DNA from: an uncultured Alphaproteobacteria bacterium
GTDB taxonomy: Bacteria > Pseudomonadota > Alphaproteobacteria > HIMB59 > GCA-002718135
Length of the DNA: 64,000 nt
Assembly: GCA_902614085.1 (NCBI GenBank)
Contig: CACMJS010000001.1
Coordinates: 1 to 64,000, forward strand
Reading direction: 5' to 3'
Both the position numbers and the translations under genes were made by a program. Each line of letters opens with the position of its first letter. The first letter of the stretch is position 1. Below the pieces are notes generated by a model. That model was given only the letters and a program-made list of their open reading frames with translations, was not told where the DNA came from and ran no database searches. Below are positions 16,942 through 25,448 of the stretch, one piece after another.

Positions 16942-18015
16942 TTAACAGCCTTTAAGCTCGTCCCCGAGATTACTAATCAACGTAAAGTAAAGTGACTTAC
17001 CAGCATCGATGTTAGCACCTAAAGGATCAAAAACTCCTGTTTTGATATTCATATCCTCAGCTATTGTTGAAATAATCTTTGGATTAAATTGAGGTTCAGA
17101 GAAAATACATTTTATTCCCTTATCCTTAATAACATCCTGAATATCAGCTATTTGCTTTGCACCAGGTAAAACATCAGTATTCAATGTTAAAGCTCCTGCA
17201 GCTCTTACACCAAATCTTTCTTCAAAGTATTGGTAGGCGTCATGGAAAACGACAAATTTTGCATCGGAATTAATATCCTTGCTAACGTCATTTATCAATT
17301 GGTCTAAAGCTTTGATTGTTGCATCAGCATTTGCTTCATATTTCTCTTTATTGGCAGGATCTAAATCACCTAACTCATGAGCAATCTCATGAACCATTTC
17401 TTTAGCATTCATTGGATCTAACCAAATGTGAGCATCAAATTCACCATGTGCATGACCGTGGTCGTCGTGTCCACTGTGATCGTCGTGATCGTCATGATCA
17501 TCGTGATCGTCATGATCGTCATGGTCATCATGATCATCGTGATCGTCATGATCGTCATGATCATCGTGATCGTCATGGTCGTCATGGTCATCATGATCGT
17601 CATGGTCGTCGTGATCGTCGTGATCATCGTGGTCACCAAATATAGATTCTTCTCTAAATTTTAATTTAGCAATTGTTTCAACTTCCATAAACTCTACGAC
17701 TTCAGCACTTTTTGCTATTGACTCCAGAGGTTCTTCTAATGATGTCTCAATACTCTCACCAATCCAAAATACTATATCTGCTTCTTCAAGCATTTTTGCA
17801 TGAGATGGTTTCATAGTAAAACTATGTGGAGATATGCTTCCTTCAATTATAAGTCCAGGTTCACCAATTCCATTCATAACATTAGCAATCAATGAATGAA
17901 GTGGTTTAATAGTCGTTACAACTTTTAGTTCTGCTCTAGCAGATGCAGTTGCAACAAGAATTCCTGAAAACAAGATAATTTTAAAAACATGTAGAAAAAT
18001 ATTCATTTGTTTCAT
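16942..18015 (-). CDS. znuA: Zinc ABC transporter substrate-binding protein ZnuA
   Basis: Periplasmic zinc-binding protein of the ZnuABC importer. It has a signal peptide (about residues 1-28, ending ATASARA), then KVVTTIKPLHSLIANVMNG with the first zinc His, SPHSFTMKPSHAKML, a very long His/Asp loop, FDAHIWLDPMNAK with the second His, VVFHDAYQYFEERFG with the third, and FSEPQF. The loop holds about seventeen HDD repeats, much longer than the usual short His-rich loop. It is divergent from znuC across a Zur-type palindrome. Length 357 aa is inflated by the repeat. It ends with a Cys. Confidence 0.97.
   Translation of the reverse strand: MKQMNIFLHVFKIILFSGILVATASARAELKVVTTIKPLHSLIANVMNGIGEPGLIIEGSISPHSFTMKPSHAKMLEEADIVFWIGESIETSLEEPLESIAKSAEVVEFMEVETIAKLKFREESIFGDHDDHDDHDDHDDHDDHDDHDDHDDHDDHDDHDDHDDHDDHDDHDDHDDHDDHSGHDDHGHAHGEFDAHIWLDPMNAKEMVHEIAHELGDLDPANKEKYEANADATIKALDQLINDVSKDINSDAKFVVFHDAYQYFEERFGVRAAGALTLNTDVLPGAKQIADIQDVIKDKGIKCIFSEPQFNPKIISTIAEDMNIKTGVFDPLGANIDAGKSLYFTLISNLGDELKGC
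17476..17634 (-). repeat. 9-bp tandem repeat encoding (HDD)n in znuA
   Basis: About seventeen tandem copies of a nine-base unit read on the minus strand as CAY GAY GAY, encoding His-Asp-Asp. First and last His codons are 17629-17631 and 17476-17478, exactly 17 periods apart. Third positions vary among copies, so amino-acid identity is kept while the DNA is imperfect. Such repeats can expand or contract by slippage in multiples of three residues without breaking the frame. Confidence 0.95.
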
Positions 18016-18055
18016 AAAAGTATTCCTATTAGATTTAAGTGTGTTAAAGTATTGT

Positions 18056-18074
18056 AATGTTATAATATAACATT
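18056..18074. promoter_or_regulatory. Zur-type operator palindrome
   Basis: Perfect 19-bp palindrome AATGTTATAATATAACATT centred at 18065 in the 78-base divergent region between znuA and znuC. It matches the core of the published proteobacterial Zur-box consensus (ATGTTATANTATAACAT). The znuC-znuB-zur operon downstream encodes a Fur-family protein. The site is placed to repress both divergent transcripts when zinc is plentiful. Binding itself is inferred. Confidence 0.88.
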
Positions 18075-18093
18075 TTAAGTTGTAAATAATAAA

Positions 18094-18843
18094 ATGGCAG
18101 AAAATAATAATTTATTGGTTAAACTAGATAACTGTGGTGTGTACAAGTCATCCAAGTGGATTGTACGAGGAATAAGCTTGGAAATTCACAAGGGGAAAAT
18201 TGTTACTCTAATAGGGCCTAATGGTTCTGGAAAAACAACTTCAGCTAAAATGATACTTAAGATACTTAAGTCTGATGAAGGACAAATAAAAAACTTTGCT
18301 TCAAAAATGGCTTACGTACCACAAAAAATTAATATTGATTGGACAATGCCTCTTCGTGTCGTTGATTTTATGAAATTAACAAGTCATATAAATAATCTTG
18401 AAATTGTTGATGCTTTAAAATTAACTGGAGTAGATAACCTTCTCTATAACGATATTCATAATTTATCTGGCGGAGAATTTCAAAGAGTCTTAATCGCCAG
18501 AGCAATCGCAAAAAAACCAGACTTACTTGTTTTGGATGAACCAGTTCAAGGTGTAGATTTTAATGGAGAAATTGCACTTTATAATCTTATTAAAAAAATT
18601 TGTTCAACACTTAATTGTGGAATATTACTGATATCACATGATCTTCATTTTGTTATGTCAGCTACAGATCATGTAATTTGCTTAAATGGTCATATATGTT
18701 GTTCTGGAACGCCAAGATCAATTGTAAAGAATTCGGCATACATAGAATTATTTGGTGAACATAACGCCACAACTCTATCACTTTATCAACATAATCATGA
18801 TCATTCTCATGAAACAGATGGGAGAGTTACAAATAATGTTTGA
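18094..18843 (+). CDS. znuC: Zinc ABC transporter ATP-binding protein ZnuC
   Basis: ATPase of the zinc importer. Walker A GPNGSGKT is near residue 45, signature LSGGEFQRVLIARAI near 125, Walker B LLVLDEP near 147, H-loop LLISHDLHF near 172. The C-terminus ends with a short His-rich stretch (HNHDHSHE), as in many ZnuC proteins. Length 249 aa is normal. It is the first gene of the rightward zinc operon, 19 bases after the Zur-type palindrome, and it overlaps znuB by eight bases. Confidence 0.96.
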   Translation: MAENNNLLVKLDNCGVYKSSKWIVRGISLEIHKGKIVTLIGPNGSGKTTSAKMILKILKSDEGQIKNFASKMAYVPQKINIDWTMPLRVVDFMKLTSHINNLEIVDALKLTGVDNLLYNDIHNLSGGEFQRVLIARAIAKKPDLLVLDEPVQGVDFNGEIALYNLIKKICSTLNCGILLISHDLHFVMSATDHVICLNGHICCSGTPRSIVKNSAYIELFGEHNATTLSLYQHNHDHSHETDGRVTNNV

Positions 18844-19639
18844 TGATTTTTTTACTAGAGCTCTCATAGCTGGCATTGGTATTGCAATAATTGCCGGACC
18901 TCTCGGATGTCTTGTAATTTGGAGAAGGTTATCCTATTTTGGAGATACGCTGTCTCACTCGGCATTATTGGGTGTAACTTTAGCTTATTCTTTTAGCTTT
19001 AATATTACATTTTCAGTTTTTATAATTTCAGCTGTTGTTGCTTTACTATTAATTAATTTACAAAAAAGAACAAAACTCGCAGGAGATTCATTACTAGGTC
19101 TACTTGCTCACTCTACACTTGCTATAGGTTTGGTATTAATTGGGTTTCTTACATCAATTAGATTTGACCTTATGGGTTTATTATTTGGAGATATACTTGC
19201 AGTTGATGTTGAAGATATAACTATAGTTTATTTAGGTGGTGCTGCAATATTATTGATTTTGTACTTTATTTGGAAATCTTTATTTTCAGCAACGGTAAAT
19301 TATGATTTGTCAGCAGCAGAAGGAATGCGACCAGAAGTTTCTAATTTTATATTCACACTCTTATTGGCAGGAGTAATTGCTTTATCTATTAAAATGATTG
19401 GCGCTTTATTGATAACTGGTTTACTTTTAATACCTGCAGCAATTGCAAGAAATATTAGCAGCAGTCCTCGTCAAATGGTTATAATTGCAACTTTAGCTGG
19501 TGTCATATCAGTAATTGCAGGATTGTTTGTTTCGCTTGAGATTAATACTTCTTCAGGGCCTTCTATAATTGTAGTTGCATTATTATTATTTATTATTTCA
19601 CTTATTCCTCTGGAGATAAAGGGTCAGTTGCAAAAATGA
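18836..19639 (+). CDS. znuB: Zinc ABC transporter permease ZnuB
   Basis: Inner-membrane channel of the importer, family ABC-3. Several long hydrophobic segments are visible, with GPLGCLVIWRRLSYFGDTLSHSALLG near the N-terminus and a conserved LIPAAIAR near residue 200. The open frame extends upstream to 18752 inside znuC, but the ATG at 18836 is chosen: it has a GGGAGAG Shine-Dalgarno nine bases upstream and gives the normal FxxAxxxGxxxAxxAGPLG start. That yields 267 aa. Confidence 0.95.
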   Translation: MFDDFFTRALIAGIGIAIIAGPLGCLVIWRRLSYFGDTLSHSALLGVTLAYSFSFNITFSVFIISAVVALLLINLQKRTKLAGDSLLGLLAHSTLAIGLVLIGFLTSIRFDLMGLLFGDILAVDVEDITIVYLGGAAILLILYFIWKSLFSATVNYDLSAAEGMRPEVSNFIFTLLLAGVIALSIKMIGALLITGLLLIPAAIARNISSSPRQMVIIATLAGVISVIAGLFVSLEINTSSGPSIIVVALLLFIISLIPLEIKGQLQK

Positions 19640-19661
19640 AAACTATTTGTTAATTAAAATT

Positions 19662-20066
19662 ATGGCATTAGCATCAGAAAATTTAACCAAAAACCAGAAA
19701 ACAGTTCTTGATATTTTAGAAAACTCATCAGAACCTCTTAAAGCATATACAATTCTTTTCGATATTCAAAAAAAGGGAATTAAATCTCCTCTTCAAGTTT
19801 ATAGAGCTTTAGATAAGCTTATAGAAATTGGCAAAGTACATAAAATAGAAAGTAGAAATTCATATGTTGCTTGCAAACATGAAGGCTGTAATGCAAAAAC
19901 TTCTACATCTTTTTTGATATGTGAAAACTGTGATAGTGTTACTGAGCTAACTGGAAATAATTTGTTTTCTTATTTTTCAAAACAAGCAGAAAAAAATAAC
20001 TTCAATTATAAAAAACATAATTTAGAAATATTTGGTTTGTGCAAAAATTGTAAACTAAAAAACTAA
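19662..20066 (+). CDS. zur: Zinc uptake regulator Zur (Fur family)
   Basis: 134-aa Fur-family repressor. The N-terminal winged helix includes KNQKTVLDILENSSEPLKAYTIL and SPLQVYRALDKLIEIGKVHKIES, with the VYRAL recognition helix. The structural zinc site is suggested by FLICENC and the C-terminal GLCKNC pairs. A TTG at 19647 would add five residues; the ATG at 19662 is preferred. It is 22 bases after znuB, so Zur is made from the operon it presumably controls. Zur rather than Fur is chosen from this context. Confidence 0.93.
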   Translation: MALASENLTKNQKTVLDILENSSEPLKAYTILFDIQKKGIKSPLQVYRALDKLIEIGKVHKIESRNSYVACKHEGCNAKTSTSFLICENCDSVTELTGNNLFSYFSKQAEKNNFNYKKHNLEIFGLCKNCKLKN

Positions 20067-20857
20067 TTTATTAAATTATCAATTTTATTGAGACATTTAT
20101 TTAATCCAAGATCATATTTTGTTCGTATGAAATGCTCTTGTACAATTTCAACCCATTTAAATTTTTGTAACGTTTGATGAGATATGTAAAAACAATTTAA
20201 AGGAAAAGACATATTAAACATTTTTAATATTTCTTGCCTTATTACATCGTTGGTCAACACTGCCAAAGATTCGTGAATATATTTTTCTACAATTTTTTGA
20301 TCACTTAAAGATGTTTTAGGTAAATTAAATAAACCTCTAAATCTAAAGTATCGATAGATTCTTAAGTAGTCTTCTTTTATTCTATCCTCTATTTCACCAA
20401 TAAAACAAATTTTACTTTCATTTAAATCTGATTGGCCATTGTAATAATCATGTAGTTTATTGTTGTTTCCAACATATAAAGCATTGAAAGTAAAATCTCT
20501 TCTGGCTGAGTCTTTTTTCCAGCTGTTGGTGTAAATTACATTTGTATGTCTTCCCATTTGATTAATATCTTCACGTAAAGTCGTAATTTGTATTTTTCGA
20601 TTATGAGGATAAGCAATTATAGATCCATATTGAATAGCAAAATCATCATATTCAATATTGTTCTCTTTTAGTAATGACAAAACATCCTGAGGCTTCAAAG
20701 TTGTTGCTGTATCAATATCTTTGATTTCTCTTTCAAGAAGAGCATCTCGTATACATCCTCCTACTAATCGAATTTCAATATTATTTTCTTTAAAGATAGA
20801 TATTAAAAACTTAACATGCTCCAGGTTCAATAAATTCGTAATTTTATTTATTTCCAT
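20063..20857 (-). CDS. CCA tRNA nucleotidyltransferase, short form
   Basis: Class II nucleotidyltransferase of the CCA-adding / poly(A) polymerase family. The head domain has IRLVGGCIRDALL and the metal-binding DIDTATT, then RRDFTFNALYV, then a neck-like region with RIKEDYLRIYRYFRFRGL. It stops at 264 aa, while usual enzymes run to about 380-420, so most of the body/tail region is missing. No continuation in another frame is possible because zur overlaps its stop by four bases. It may be a compact CCA-adding enzyme or a diverged relative; tRNAs here that encode CCA (see tRNA-Ser) may relax the need. Confidence 0.8.
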   Translation of the reverse strand: MEINKITNLLNLEHVKFLISIFKENNIEIRLVGGCIRDALLEREIKDIDTATTLKPQDVLSLLKENNIEYDDFAIQYGSIIAYPHNRKIQITTLREDINQMGRHTNVIYTNSWKKDSARRDFTFNALYVGNNNKLHDYYNGQSDLNESKICFIGEIEDRIKEDYLRIYRYFRFRGLFNLPKTSLSDQKIVEKYIHESLAVLTNDVIRQEILKMFNMSFPLNCFYISHQTLQKFKWVEIVQEHFIRTKYDLGLNKCLNKIDNLIN

Positions 20858-20898
20858 TATCTAGCTATTTCTTCAAAACAATTTATATTACAACAACA

Positions 20899-21507
20899 AT
20901 GTCGACTTCTTCAAAAGAAAATGCTGCAGAAATATTTGAGGATATAAAGAAAAATTTAACAAGAGGAGTTAAAGATAGAAAACACGCATTTCATACGCCA
21001 GTCTTTAGTAATATTGATAGTGAAGGTGGAATAGATTCTAGAGTTGTAGTCTTAAGAAAATTTGATCCCAGTAGCATGACACTAAATTTTCACACAGACT
21101 TTAGATCTCCAAAAGTGCCTAATTTAAAAAAAAATACTAATTCTCAATTTGTGTTTTATGATCATAAATTAAAAATTCAAATGCGAATCAAAACAACGTC
21201 TTTGGTTAATAATCAAAATGATACAGCTAAAGAAATGTGGGATAAAACAAGATTGTTTAGTAGAAAATGTTACTTAACATTGAAAGATCCAAGTTCAATC
21301 ACAGAGTTTCCAGAAGATGGTATCCCTGAACACTTAACCGGCAAGGAGCCAAGTCATGAAGAAAGTGAAAAAGGATATAAAAATTTTACAGTAGTTGAAA
21401 ATAAAATTAATGAAATTGATTGGCTTTATTTAGAAATTTCAGGTCATCGTAGATTAAAATTAACATTTAACAATAGTGAACCAGAATATAATTGGTTAAT
21501 ACCTTAA
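20899..21507 (+). CDS. Pyridoxamine 5'-phosphate oxidase-like flavoprotein
   Basis: 202-aa protein of the PNPOx-like FMN split-barrel fold. Visible: AFHTPVFSNIDSEGGIDSRVVVLRKFD near residue 32, HTDFRSPKVPNLKKN near 70, FYDHKLKIQMRI near 95, and the C-terminal WLYLEISGHRRLKLTF. The end differs from canonical PdxH (which has RLAP), so it fits the broader Alr4036-like branch. The substrate is uncertain. It starts 41 bases from the divergent CCA enzyme; its stop overlaps panC's stop by four bases. Confidence 0.82.
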   Translation: MSTSSKENAAEIFEDIKKNLTRGVKDRKHAFHTPVFSNIDSEGGIDSRVVVLRKFDPSSMTLNFHTDFRSPKVPNLKKNTNSQFVFYDHKLKIQMRIKTTSLVNNQNDTAKEMWDKTRLFSRKCYLTLKDPSSITEFPEDGIPEHLTGKEPSHEESEKGYKNFTVVENKINEIDWLYLEISGHRRLKLTFNNSEPEYNWLIP

Positions 21508-22334
21508 TATAACTTAAAATTGTCAATAATTCTTATATCACCAATATATAAAGCAATAAATAATCTAGCTTTAGAATAATTTTTTGTTATTTCTAAATTA
21601 TTTTCATTTCTTATCTCTAAATAGTCAATTTTATTTATATTATTTTGAAGAAGCTCTATTTTTAATTGATCTAAATTATTAATTTCATTTTGCGTTAATA
21701 GATTAATATGTTCTTTAATTTTATTTCCTAATGCATTGAAAATTTTTAATTGATTATTTGAAAATTTAGAGTTCCTTGAAGATAAACTCATACCTTCTTT
21801 ATCTCGTACGGATGGACATGGAATTATTTTAATATTGTGATGATTAATTTTTACTAAATCTTGTATTATTTTTACTTGCTGAAAATCCTTCTCACCAAAA
21901 TAACTGTTCGTTGGTTTAATCATATTAAAAAAAAGATCCACAACAGTAGTAACTCCATCAAAATGACCAGGTCGAAATTTATCGCATAAAATATTTCTAA
22001 AATTATTTACAATTTTTTTCTTTGCCAATCCTTTAGGGTATATCTCTTGAACTTCAGGTAAGAAGAGTACATTACAACCAATATTTTCTAGTTTAGAAAT
22101 ATCATCATCAATTGTCTTTGGATAAGAATTGAAATCATTTTCATTGTTAAATTGAGTAGGATTAATAAATATTGAACAGATCACAAATTCGTTATGTAAT
22201 TGTGCCTCTCTAATGAGAGATAAATGTCCATCGTGTAAGTTTCCCATTGTTAAAACTAAACCAATAGACTGACCTTTGTCTTTGATTGAAACTAAATTTG
22301 GCTCTAATTCACTAGCTTTTCTGAAAATTTTCAT
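21504..22334 (-). CDS. panC: Pantothenate synthetase
   Basis: Joins pantoate and beta-alanine to form pantothenate (coenzyme A pathway). The nucleotidyl-transfer HIGH-like motif is TMGNLHDGHLSLI near residue 29, followed by FINPTQFNNENDF near 57, the KFRPGHFDGVTTVV segment near 115, FGEKDFQQV near 140, and the KMSKS-like EGMSLSSRN near 185. At 276 aa it has normal length. Other pan genes are not in the window. Divergent from rpmH. Confidence 0.96.
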   Translation of the reverse strand: MKIFRKASELEPNLVSIKDKGQSIGLVLTMGNLHDGHLSLIREAQLHNEFVICSIFINPTQFNNENDFNSYPKTIDDDISKLENIGCNVLFLPEVQEIYPKGLAKKKIVNNFRNILCDKFRPGHFDGVTTVVDLFFNMIKPTNSYFGEKDFQQVKIIQDLVKINHHNIKIIPCPSVRDKEGMSLSSRNSKFSNNQLKIFNALGNKIKEHINLLTQNEINNLDQLKIELLQNNINKIDYLEIRNENNLEITKNYSKARLFIALYIGDIRIIDNFKLY

Positions 22335-22353
22335 CGATTACATAAGTAAATAT

Positions 22354-22382
22354 TTGACTTATATATAATGAATTCGTATTAG
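22354..22382 (+). promoter_or_regulatory. Candidate promoter of rpmH operon
   Basis: TTGACT at 22354-22359 and TATTAG at 22377-22382 are separated by 17 bases upstream of rpmH. A perfect TATAAT also occurs at 22364-22369 but has no good -35 at the right spacing. The region between panC and rpmH is only 63 bases, so a promoter must be close. Motif match only. Confidence 0.4.
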
Positions 22383-22397
22383 GCCCAGAGATTTATT

Positions 22398-22532
22398 ATG
22401 AAACGCACTTACCAACCTAGTAGAGTAATTAGAAAAAGAAGACACGGTTTTAGGGCTAGAATGGCAACTAAAGCAGGTCGTCAAATCATTAATAGAAGAC
22501 GTGCAAAAGGAAGAGCTCAATTAAGCGCTTAA
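22398..22532 (+). CDS. rpmH: Ribosomal protein bL34
   Basis: 44-aa 50S ribosomal protein, too short for usual long-ORF scans. It starts [18 protein letters not shown] and runs through [19 protein letters not shown], an unmistakable bL34 sequence. It is first in the conserved rpmH-rnpA-yidD-yidC order, with nine bases before rnpA. No dnaA is adjacent, so this is not an obvious origin neighbourhood here. Confidence 0.97.
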   Translation: MKRTYQPSRVIRKRRHGFRARMATKAGRQIINRRRAKGRAQLSA

Positions 22533-22541
22533 AAAGGCCAA

Positions 22542-22871
22542 ATGGCCCAAACATTATTTACAATTAAGAAAAGATCGACTTTCGTTATGATACGAAACCA
22601 GGGAGAATTTATAAAAGGTAAAAATATGAATATCCAAATTTTACACAATCAAGATCTAGAAAATTCTATAGGTGTAGGATACACAGCTTCCAAAAAAATT
22701 GGCAACGCAGTAAAAAGAAATAGAGCAAAGAGAATAATGAGAGAATTAGCTAGAAAAATTATTATTAATGGTAAAATTAATTCATATTATGTGTTAATAG
22801 CTAAAACGTCATTGCTCGAAGAGAAATTTGATAAACTTTTATTAGAACTTAAGGGAAAGATAAATGGTTAG
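22542..22871 (+). CDS. rnpA: Ribonuclease P protein component
   Basis: Basic 109-aa partner of the catalytic RNase P RNA in tRNA 5' maturation. The RNR motif is in [19 protein letters not shown] (about residues 50-68), and the N-terminal [22 protein letters not shown] is typical. Its end overlaps yidD by eight bases. The RNase P RNA gene is not in the window. Confidence 0.95.
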   Translation: MAQTLFTIKKRSTFVMIRNQGEFIKGKNMNIQILHNQDLENSIGVGYTASKKIGNAVKRNRAKRIMRELARKIIINGKINSYYVLIAKTSLLEEKFDKLLLELKGKING

Positions 22872-23109
22872 TAAATATATTTCATTACCTTTAATCATAG
22901 TAATTAGATCATACCAGTTATTGATTTCCCCAATACTTGGGCAGAATTGTCGGTATTTACCAACCTGTTCTGAGTATTCTATTAAAGCACTAAAGGAACA
23001 TGGGTTATTTAAAGGATCAATTTTATCGGTGAAAAGAATTTCAAAATGTCATCCATGGGGTTCACACGGATTTGATCCAGTACCTAAAAAATCTGAGTTA
23101 AATAAATGA
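22864..23109 (+). CDS. yidD: Membrane protein insertion efficiency factor YidD
   Basis: 81-aa small membrane-associated protein that assists YidC-dependent insertion. Visible: [30 protein letters not shown] with two conserved Cys, and [17 protein letters not shown]. Length is normal. It overlaps both rnpA (eight bases) and yidC (four bases), so expression is tightly coupled. Confidence 0.96.
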   Translation: MVSKYISLPLIIVIRSYQLLISPILGQNCRYLPTCSEYSIKALKEHGLFKGSILSVKRISKCHPWGSHGFDPVPKKSELNK

Positions 23110-24833
23110 ACGAACAAAGAAATTTATATTTGGCTATTGGTATTTCAATTGCGATAATTATTTTTTTTCAATTATTATTTCCAACTCAACCAATTCAAAC
23201 AACATCCTTTGAAGAAGATGAAGTATTAGAGCCTGCAACATCCATTGATGGACAAAGTAGCCAAGCTGTTTCAGAAATACAAAGTAGAGATGAAGCTTTA
23301 ATTCAAACCGAAAGAGTTATTTTTGAAAATGCATATATTAAAGGTTCTATAAATCTAAAAGGAGCAATTTTAGATGACCTCATATTATCAAAATATAAAA
23401 CTAGCTTAGAACCTGATTCGAATAATATCCAGCTTTTGTTACCAGATGGGACTGCTAATCCATATTACATTGAAACAGGTTGGAAAGAGCTAAAAAATTC
23501 TAACATTGAATTACCTAATTTAGAAACAAATTGGAAAACTAACTCTACCACTCTAAGCCCCTCAAGCCCTGTTACACTTAGTTGGACGAATAATAGAAAC
23601 ATAACCTTCAAAATCAACTATCAAGTTGATGATGAGTATATGTTTACAATTACACAGGAAATAGAAAATAACAGTGGTGAAGATATTGAAGTTTTTCCAT
23701 ACAGATTAATCAAAAGAATAAACACACCAGATACAATTAATTTTTTTATACTTCACGAGGGTTTAATTAGTCTAATAAACGACGAATTATTGGAAAAAAA
23801 TTATGATGATATTGCCGATGATTGTAATTCATCAATGCAAACAAAAAAAGAGTTTTGCGATAATAAAACACAAGGAGGCTGGTTAGGTTTTACAGACAAA
23901 TATTGGATGTCTGCTTTAATTCCTGATGCTGACCAATCTATTAATGTCAATTATAGATACGGTAATAATGGACGTGATAGCTATAGAGCAGGTTACGTTG
24001 GTCAGATATATAAAATTAGCTCAGGCGAAAATATATCTTACGGCGGAAAATTATTTGTGGGTGCAAAAAAATTAAATGTCTTAAGTGCTTATGACGAAAA
24101 TCTCTCTATACCAAGATTTACTGATGCAATTGACTGGGGCTGGTTTAGCTTTTTAACTAAACCTGTTTCATATGCCATTAATTGGTTTTTTGGTTACGCA
24201 GGTAATTTTGGTCTAGCAATAATTGCCTTTACCATTTTAATGCGTTTAATTTTATTTCCGCTAGCTCAGGCATCTTTTAAATCTATGGCAAAGATGAAAA
24301 AACTTCAGCCTGATATGCAAAGATTAAAAGAAACATATCCAAATGACAGACAAAAAATGCAGCAAGAACTAATGGCCTTGTATAAAAGAGAGGGAGCTAA
24401 TCCTGTTGCGGGTTGTCTACCAATTTTAGTACAAATACCAATTTTCTTCTCTTTGTATAAAGTGTTGTTTGTTACGATAGAGATGTATCACGCTCCTTTT
24501 TATGGATGGATTCATGATCTATCTGCACCAGACCCATTAGGCTTAATGACAATATTTGGATTAGTTCCTTGGGATGTGCCGCCTATACTGTCAATAATTG
24601 ATATTGGTATTCTTCCTATCATTATGGGCTTCACTATGTGGTTACAACAAAAACTAAATCCTGCTCCCGCTGATCCAACACAGGCTAGAATTTTTGCATT
24701 ACTTCCATTTGTATTTACTTTTGTACTAGCTGGTTTTGCAGCTGGTTTAGTTTTATATTGGTCAGTGAACAATATTTTATCAATTGCGCAGCAATGGTAT
24801 ATTCAAAGAAGAATTTTAGCCAAAAATGGCTAG
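23106..24833 (+). CDS. yidC: Membrane protein insertase YidC
   Basis: 575-aa insertase of the Gram-negative type: an N-terminal anchor (about residues 8-25), a large periplasmic domain with [20 protein letters not shown] and [13 protein letters not shown], and five C-terminal membrane segments. The cytoplasmic loop contains [19 protein letters not shown] followed by [23 protein letters not shown]. It overlaps yidD by four bases and engB by eight. Serves insertion of respiratory and ATP synthase subunits with or without Sec. Confidence 0.97.
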   Translation: MNEQRNLYLAIGISIAIIIFFQLLFPTQPIQTTSFEEDEVLEPATSIDGQSSQAVSEIQSRDEALIQTERVIFENAYIKGSINLKGAILDDLILSKYKTSLEPDSNNIQLLLPDGTANPYYIETGWKELKNSNIELPNLETNWKTNSTTLSPSSPVTLSWTNNRNITFKINYQVDDEYMFTITQEIENNSGEDIEVFPYRLIKRINTPDTINFFILHEGLISLINDELLEKNYDDIADDCNSSMQTKKEFCDNKTQGGWLGFTDKYWMSALIPDADQSINVNYRYGNNGRDSYRAGYVGQIYKISSGENISYGGKLFVGAKKLNVLSAYDENLSIPRFTDAIDWGWFSFLTKPVSYAINWFFGYAGNFGLAIIAFTILMRLILFPLAQASFKSMAKMKKLQPDMQRLKETYPNDRQKMQQELMALYKREGANPVAGCLPILVQIPIFFSLYKVLFVTIEMYHAPFYGWIHDLSAPDPLGLMTIFGLVPWDVPPILSIIDIGILPIIMGFTMWLQQKLNPAPADPTQARIFALLPFVFTFVLAGFAAGLVLYWSVNNILSIAQQWYIQRRILAKNG

Positions 24834-25446
24834 CTTAAATAAAAATTTAAATAACTTTTTTAATAATAATAAGTTTTTAGGTTCCTTTCAGTCATTTAAA
24901 GACATTCCTTATTCAGATATAAAAAAAGAATGTTGTTTTATAGGTAGATCTAATGTTGGAAAATCTAGTTTAATAAATTCGTTGACTAAAACAAAAAAAC
25001 TAGCGAAAACTAGTAAAACTCCAGGAAGAACACAGGCTATAAATGTTTTTTTAATTAGTGAAAAAATAAATATGATTGATTTACCCGGTTATGGTTTTGC
25101 CAAAGTATCAAAAGTTGCACGAGAAAATTTAATGATCTTGATTGAAGAATATATAGAAAATAGAGATACACTTGATCATGTTTTTTTACTCATTGACTCA
25201 AAAGTTGGTATTAAAAATTCTGATATTGATATGTTAGATTTATTGAGCGATTGCTCAAGAAAATTTTCCATAATTTTAACTAAAATAGATAAAATATCTA
25301 ATAACCATTTAGAATATCAAAAAAAATCAATTTTAAGTTTAATGCAAAATTATAAAAAATCATTTACGAAAATATATCAATCTGAGACCAAAAAAAATAA
25401 TGGTATTGCAGAGATTCAAAGATCTATATACGGGTTATCACAATAA
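24826..25446 (+). CDS. engB: Ribosome biogenesis GTPase YsxC/EngB
   Basis: 206-aa TRAFAC GTPase needed for 50S assembly. G1 GRSNVGKSSLIN is near residue 40, G2 KTPGRTQAINVF near 64, G3 DLPGYGFAKVS near 86, G4 LTKIDKIS near 147. Length is normal. Eight-base overlap with yidC and two-base gap to argB keep it in the operon. The order yidC-engB-argB is typical for alphaproteobacteria. Confidence 0.96.
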   Translation: MASLNKNLNNFFNNNKFLGSFQSFKDIPYSDIKKECCFIGRSNVGKSSLINSLTKTKKLAKTSKTPGRTQAINVFLISEKINMIDLPGYGFAKVSKVARENLMILIEEYIENRDTLDHVFLLIDSKVGIKNSDIDMLDLLSDCSRKFSIILTKIDKISNNHLEYQKKSILSLMQNYKKSFTKIYQSETKKNNGIAEIQRSIYGLSQ

Positions 25447-25448
25447 AT

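Noticed and set aside
17476-17634. CRISPR-like periodicity
   Set aside because: Period is 9 bases with no spacers; it is a coding tandem repeat for His-Asp-Asp in ZnuA.
17412-17664. Several open frames opposite or out of frame in the znuA repeat, rich in His/Arg or Met/Ile/Val
   Set aside because: They are shadows of the 9-bp tandem repeat and have no independent start context or conservation.
22335-22560. Possible chromosomal origin near rpmH-rnpA
   Set aside because: There is no dnaA or dnaN here, and no clear DnaA boxes were seen in the 63-base gap.
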